A stretch of DNA of 64,000 nt from JBEBXQ01 sp040391535 (lineage in GTDB: Bacteria; Bacteroidota; Bacteroidia; Cytophagales; Spirosomataceae): positions 27,498 through 91,497 of the forward strand of contig JBEBXQ010000004.1 of NCBI GenBank assembly GCA_040391535.1, read 5' to 3'. The position numbers and the translations under genes are program-made. How positions within the stretch are numbered: position 1 is the first letter of the stretch; each line of letters begins with the position of its first letter. Under the pieces are notes generated by a model, which worked only from the letters and a program-made list of their open reading frames with translations, did not search any database and had not been told where the DNA came from. Of this stretch, positions 61,599-64,000 are shown one piece after another.

Positions 61599-64000
61599 AT
61601 GGAAAATTTACGTAGAAAAGTAATAACACCGGTTATGTCCGGACTTAAATCTGTGTTCTTTGAAGGTAGTAGAATGCTCAGCTCCTTAGTACCCCGGCGA
61701 TATATTCCGGTTGGCGGAGTACTGGGTGCCTCATTTTCTGTTATAGCCCTTGCTTATCAGGGGAATTTCAGCGGGAATCCGTTTTCGGTCCTGAAAGTCG
61801 CGCAGCAAACATCACCCGTGGTAACAGAACCCTTGGATGTACAGGCTTCCGGGATTGCTATGGAAGTCGCAAGTCCGGCTAGAGTCATGGCCCCCCAGGG
61901 AGCATTTCCTTTGGAAAGAGGGATGGCTATAGTGAGCCGTCTTTCAAATCCTAATGCGGGTGCACCAGGACAGGGGTCTTTAAGGGATGGTTATGTTTTG
62001 GGGGTATTTGATATCAGAAATCCTCAGGATAACAGCGCGTCTGTAGCTCCGGCTGTCTGGTCGGCACCTTCAAGTACTACTTTTCGTCATCCTGAATGGA
62101 CGAATGCGGTTATGGGAGAGGTTTTTGGCGTAGAAATTGATAATTCAGTTACTAATAATCCACAGGTTTTTGTCGGAAGTACAGGAACTTTTGTCGGAAA
62201 TATTAATGGTGCCTCGCAATATGCAGGCAGGACTATTCCGGCCATAGGTTCAAAAGGGGGCGATGTTTTCAGGATTGATGGCTCTACCGGAGGCGTTTCT
62301 GTATTGAATAACAGTATTCCCAGTGTAGGGTACAATACGGAAGGGGGGAGAGGTGCGACGGATATTGAGATTCCTATTAATACAGCGAATGGCGGTATTC
62401 TGAAATCATATGCCATTGTTAACGGAGGTTCCGGATATTCCAACGGACTTTATTTATTAAATGTTAGCGGCAGTGAAGGTGGAGCATCTGGTACAGTGTG
62501 GGTAACAGTTACTAATGGCAGTATAACTGCTCTTACCCCGGGTCTGGCCGGAACCGGATATCAAGGCGATATCACGATTGATGTTGTTCCGGGTGGCGGA
62601 TCAGGTTTTACATATGATATAACGCTGGGCTACCCTCTTCAGACAGGGACTTACACTCCTGCAGAGGGAGGAGCGGGTTATCCACTCTTTCCAGCTTATG
62701 CGATTATGGGTGACGGAACGGGGGCTGTGGCAACTGTTACGACAGCTTCAGGTAATATTATGGGTTACAATTTAACTTTCGCCGGATCTAATTACTCCAG
62801 AAATGCTACTTTAACAGTCAATAACCGTTATACAGGAGTGGGTAATATTGGTTATAATTATGCCCGGAAAGTAGTGTATACTTCTTCAATCGATAACGGG
62901 ATGATCTATGCAATGGATGCCGTTACAGGGGCGTTTCTCGGCTCTCCTTATGATCATTTACCAACGGTAGCTGATCCGGTTAATTTAGCAGTAAGTGATA
63001 TTCGTCGTTTACCAATCGGTATTTCATGGAATCCCCGTGACAACCGGCTCTATTTTTCACGGGTATCTGATGACGGATATACGGTTGCAGGGAATATTTA
63101 CAATTTTACCCATAATGAGGTAATTTCAATAGGTTTAAACGCTGATGGTTCAATTAATACTACTGATACTCCCCGGGAAGAAATCCGGGTTCCGGTAGCA
63201 CGGGTTACCGGTGATCAACGGTCATTAATAACAGATATTGAATTTACATCTGATGGTAATATTGCTTTATTGGGAGAAATGTCAACAGGTGAACCCGGAT
63301 TCCGCTCAATAGTTTCGGAATTCCGTTTTACCAAAGGCTCACATAATGCGATTGCAAGAGAATATCGCTTTGAAAGTGGAGAATGGAATACAACACCCGT
63401 ACAATACAAAGTGGGGAATACCTATGGAGGCTACAATAATACCGGTGGTGTTGATTTCGGGTATGGAAATTCGGAAAATCCGGATGTATACTATGATGCA
63501 GCTGTGCTGACAGGAGATTATATTGAAGGATCAGGTTATGTATACGGAATCCAGATCAGTCCTTTGTCTCAAGGGAATTTCCCCGTGAATGATGAATACA
63601 ATCATTATATTGTAGATGATAATCAACCTGTACTCGGATTATTTCTGGAGAAAACGGGAATAGGTGATGTAGATGTATTCAGTGGAGTTGATTTTCCTCT
63701 TGAAGAAGTTGAACTGACTATTCTTAGTCAGAATGATGCGACAGATTGTAACACAGGTGATGGTATAATCGTCCTATCGGGAACCGGCTTATTGCCTAAT
63801 ACACCATATCCTGTTTCTTATGTTAAAGATGGGGGAAGCCCGGTTGCGGTTACTGTTATCAGTGATATTAACGGGAACATTTCTTTAACCGATCTGTCTC
63901 CAGGAGAATATACGGATATACAAATCAGTGATCCACCGAATATTACCAGCAATACGCTGACAACAAGAATTAATTGCCCGTTACCAGAACTGAGCCTGGG
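61599..64000 (+). CDS. Large secreted surface protein (SprB-repeat type), 5' part
   Basis: An ATG at 61599 opens a frame that stays open for 800 codons to the window edge, so the protein is large and its C-terminus is missing. An N-terminal basic segment is followed by a hydrophobic stretch (about 34-53, GGVLGASFSVIALAYQG) acting as a long signal peptide. Residues about 275-405 hold three GGxGY-type beta-repeats (GGSGYSNG, LAGTGYQGD, GGAGYPLF). Residues about 425-610 resemble a beta-propeller (IYAMDAVTGAFLGSPYDHL, GISWNPRDNRLYFSRV). From about 705 a SprB-like Ig module starts (DATDCNTGDG, SLTDLSPGEYTDIQISDP). Such modules occur in type IX-secreted adhesins and gliding proteins. The sorting domain must lie outside the window. 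Confidence 0.8.
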   Translation, partial: MENLRRKVITPVMSGLKSVFFEGSRMLSSLVPRRYIPVGGVLGASFSVIALAYQGNFSGNPFSVLKVAQQTSPVVTEPLDVQASGIAMEVASPARVMAPQGAFPLERGMAIVSRLSNPNAGAPGQGSLRDGYVLGVFDIRNPQDNSASVAPAVWSAPSSTTFRHPEWTNAVMGEVFGVEIDNSVTNNPQVFVGSTGTFVGNINGASQYAGRTIPAIGSKGGDVFRIDGSTGGVSVLNNSIPSVGYNTEGGRGATDIEIPINTANGGILKSYAIVNGGSGYSNGLYLLNVSGSEGGASGTVWVTVTNGSITALTPGLAGTGYQGDITIDVVPGGGSGFTYDITLGYPLQTGTYTPAEGGAGYPLFPAYAIMGDGTGAVATVTTASGNIMGYNLTFAGSNYSRNATLTVNNRYTGVGNIGYNYARKVVYTSSIDNGMIYAMDAVTGAFLGSPYDHLPTVADPVNLAVSDIRRLPIGISWNPRDNRLYFSRVSDDGYTVAGNIYNFTHNEVISIGLNADGSINTTDTPREEIRVPVARVTGDQRSLITDIEFTSDGNIALLGEMSTGEPGFRSIVSEFRFTKGSHNAIAREYRFESGEWNTTPVQYKVGNTYGGYNNTGGVDFGYGNSENPDVYYDAAVLTGDYIEGSGYVYGIQISPLSQGNFPVNDEYNHYIVDDNQPVLGLFLEKTGIGDVDVFSGVDFPLEEVELTILSQNDATDCNTGDGIIVLSGTGLLPNTPYPVSYVKDGGSPVAVTVISDINGNISLTDLSPGEYTDIQISDPPNITSNTLTTRINCPLPELSL

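Noticed and set aside
1..64000. CRISPR arrays, tRNA/rRNA genes, insertion sequences, prophage
   Set aside because: No regularly spaced repeats, cloverleaf with CCA-end context, transposase frames or phage modules were seen by eye. A run of tRNAscan-SE and ISfinder would settle this.

Overview
The window looks like chromosomal DNA of a gliding-type Bacteroidota, most likely a member of the Cytophagales (Dyadobacter/Spirosoma-like; the genus is inference). Evidence: SprA (type IX secretion translocon), GldF and GldG; two tandem DUF4199 membrane proteins; TonB receptors with an N-terminal carboxypeptidase-regulatory domain; a PafA-type phosphatase; almost no Shine-Dalgarno sequences; and several promoters of the Bacteroidota form TTG-N18-23-TAnnTTTG.

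Layout. 1-2.6 kb: end of a ROK kinase, tyrS, a DUF1232 protein. 2.7-18.8 kb: a long plus-strand run with tatA, gatA, a LysM lytic transglycosylase, ruvA, sprA, gcvH, a dihydroorotase homologue that has lost most metal ligands, two DUF4199 proteins, gldF and a secreted TIM-barrel sugar isomerase. 18.8-21.7 kb (minus): a small Sm-like protein, two paralogous outer-membrane barrels and an EamA exporter behind a leader that can fold into mutually exclusive terminator and antiterminator helices. 21.9-32.2 kb: carboxylesterase, TonB receptor, AsmA-like protein, Oar-like TonB receptor. 32.9-36.8 kb: patatin, polyprenyl synthase, PafA-type phosphatase. 37.1-41.2 kb (minus): rpsL, rpsG, gldG, dnaN. 41.3-49.9 kb: Bcr/CflA exporter, universal stress protein, a UbiA-like protein coupled to a methyltransferase, HAD phosphatase, a coupled NTF2-like/GNAT/nitrilase operon, and a Ppx/GppA enzyme. 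49.9-50.3 kb: a frameshifted pseudogene. 50.4-60.5 kb: xylA operon, PpiD-like chaperone, SCP2 protein, a GMC oxidoreductase with its Tat-exported small subunit, a LuxE-like enzyme and a lipoprotein. 60.5-61.6 kb is AT-rich non-coding DNA leading into a large surface protein that runs off the right edge.

How it fits together. SprA, GldF and GldG belong to gliding and type IX secretion, and the right-edge protein is a plausible secreted client. TatA could serve the Tat-type gluconate-dehydrogenase subunit, whose GMC partner lies next to it. The secreted sugar isomerase could act in the same periplasmic sugar oxidation, and XylA is a further sugar enzyme. No tRNA, rRNA, CRISPR array, insertion sequence or prophage was recognised.
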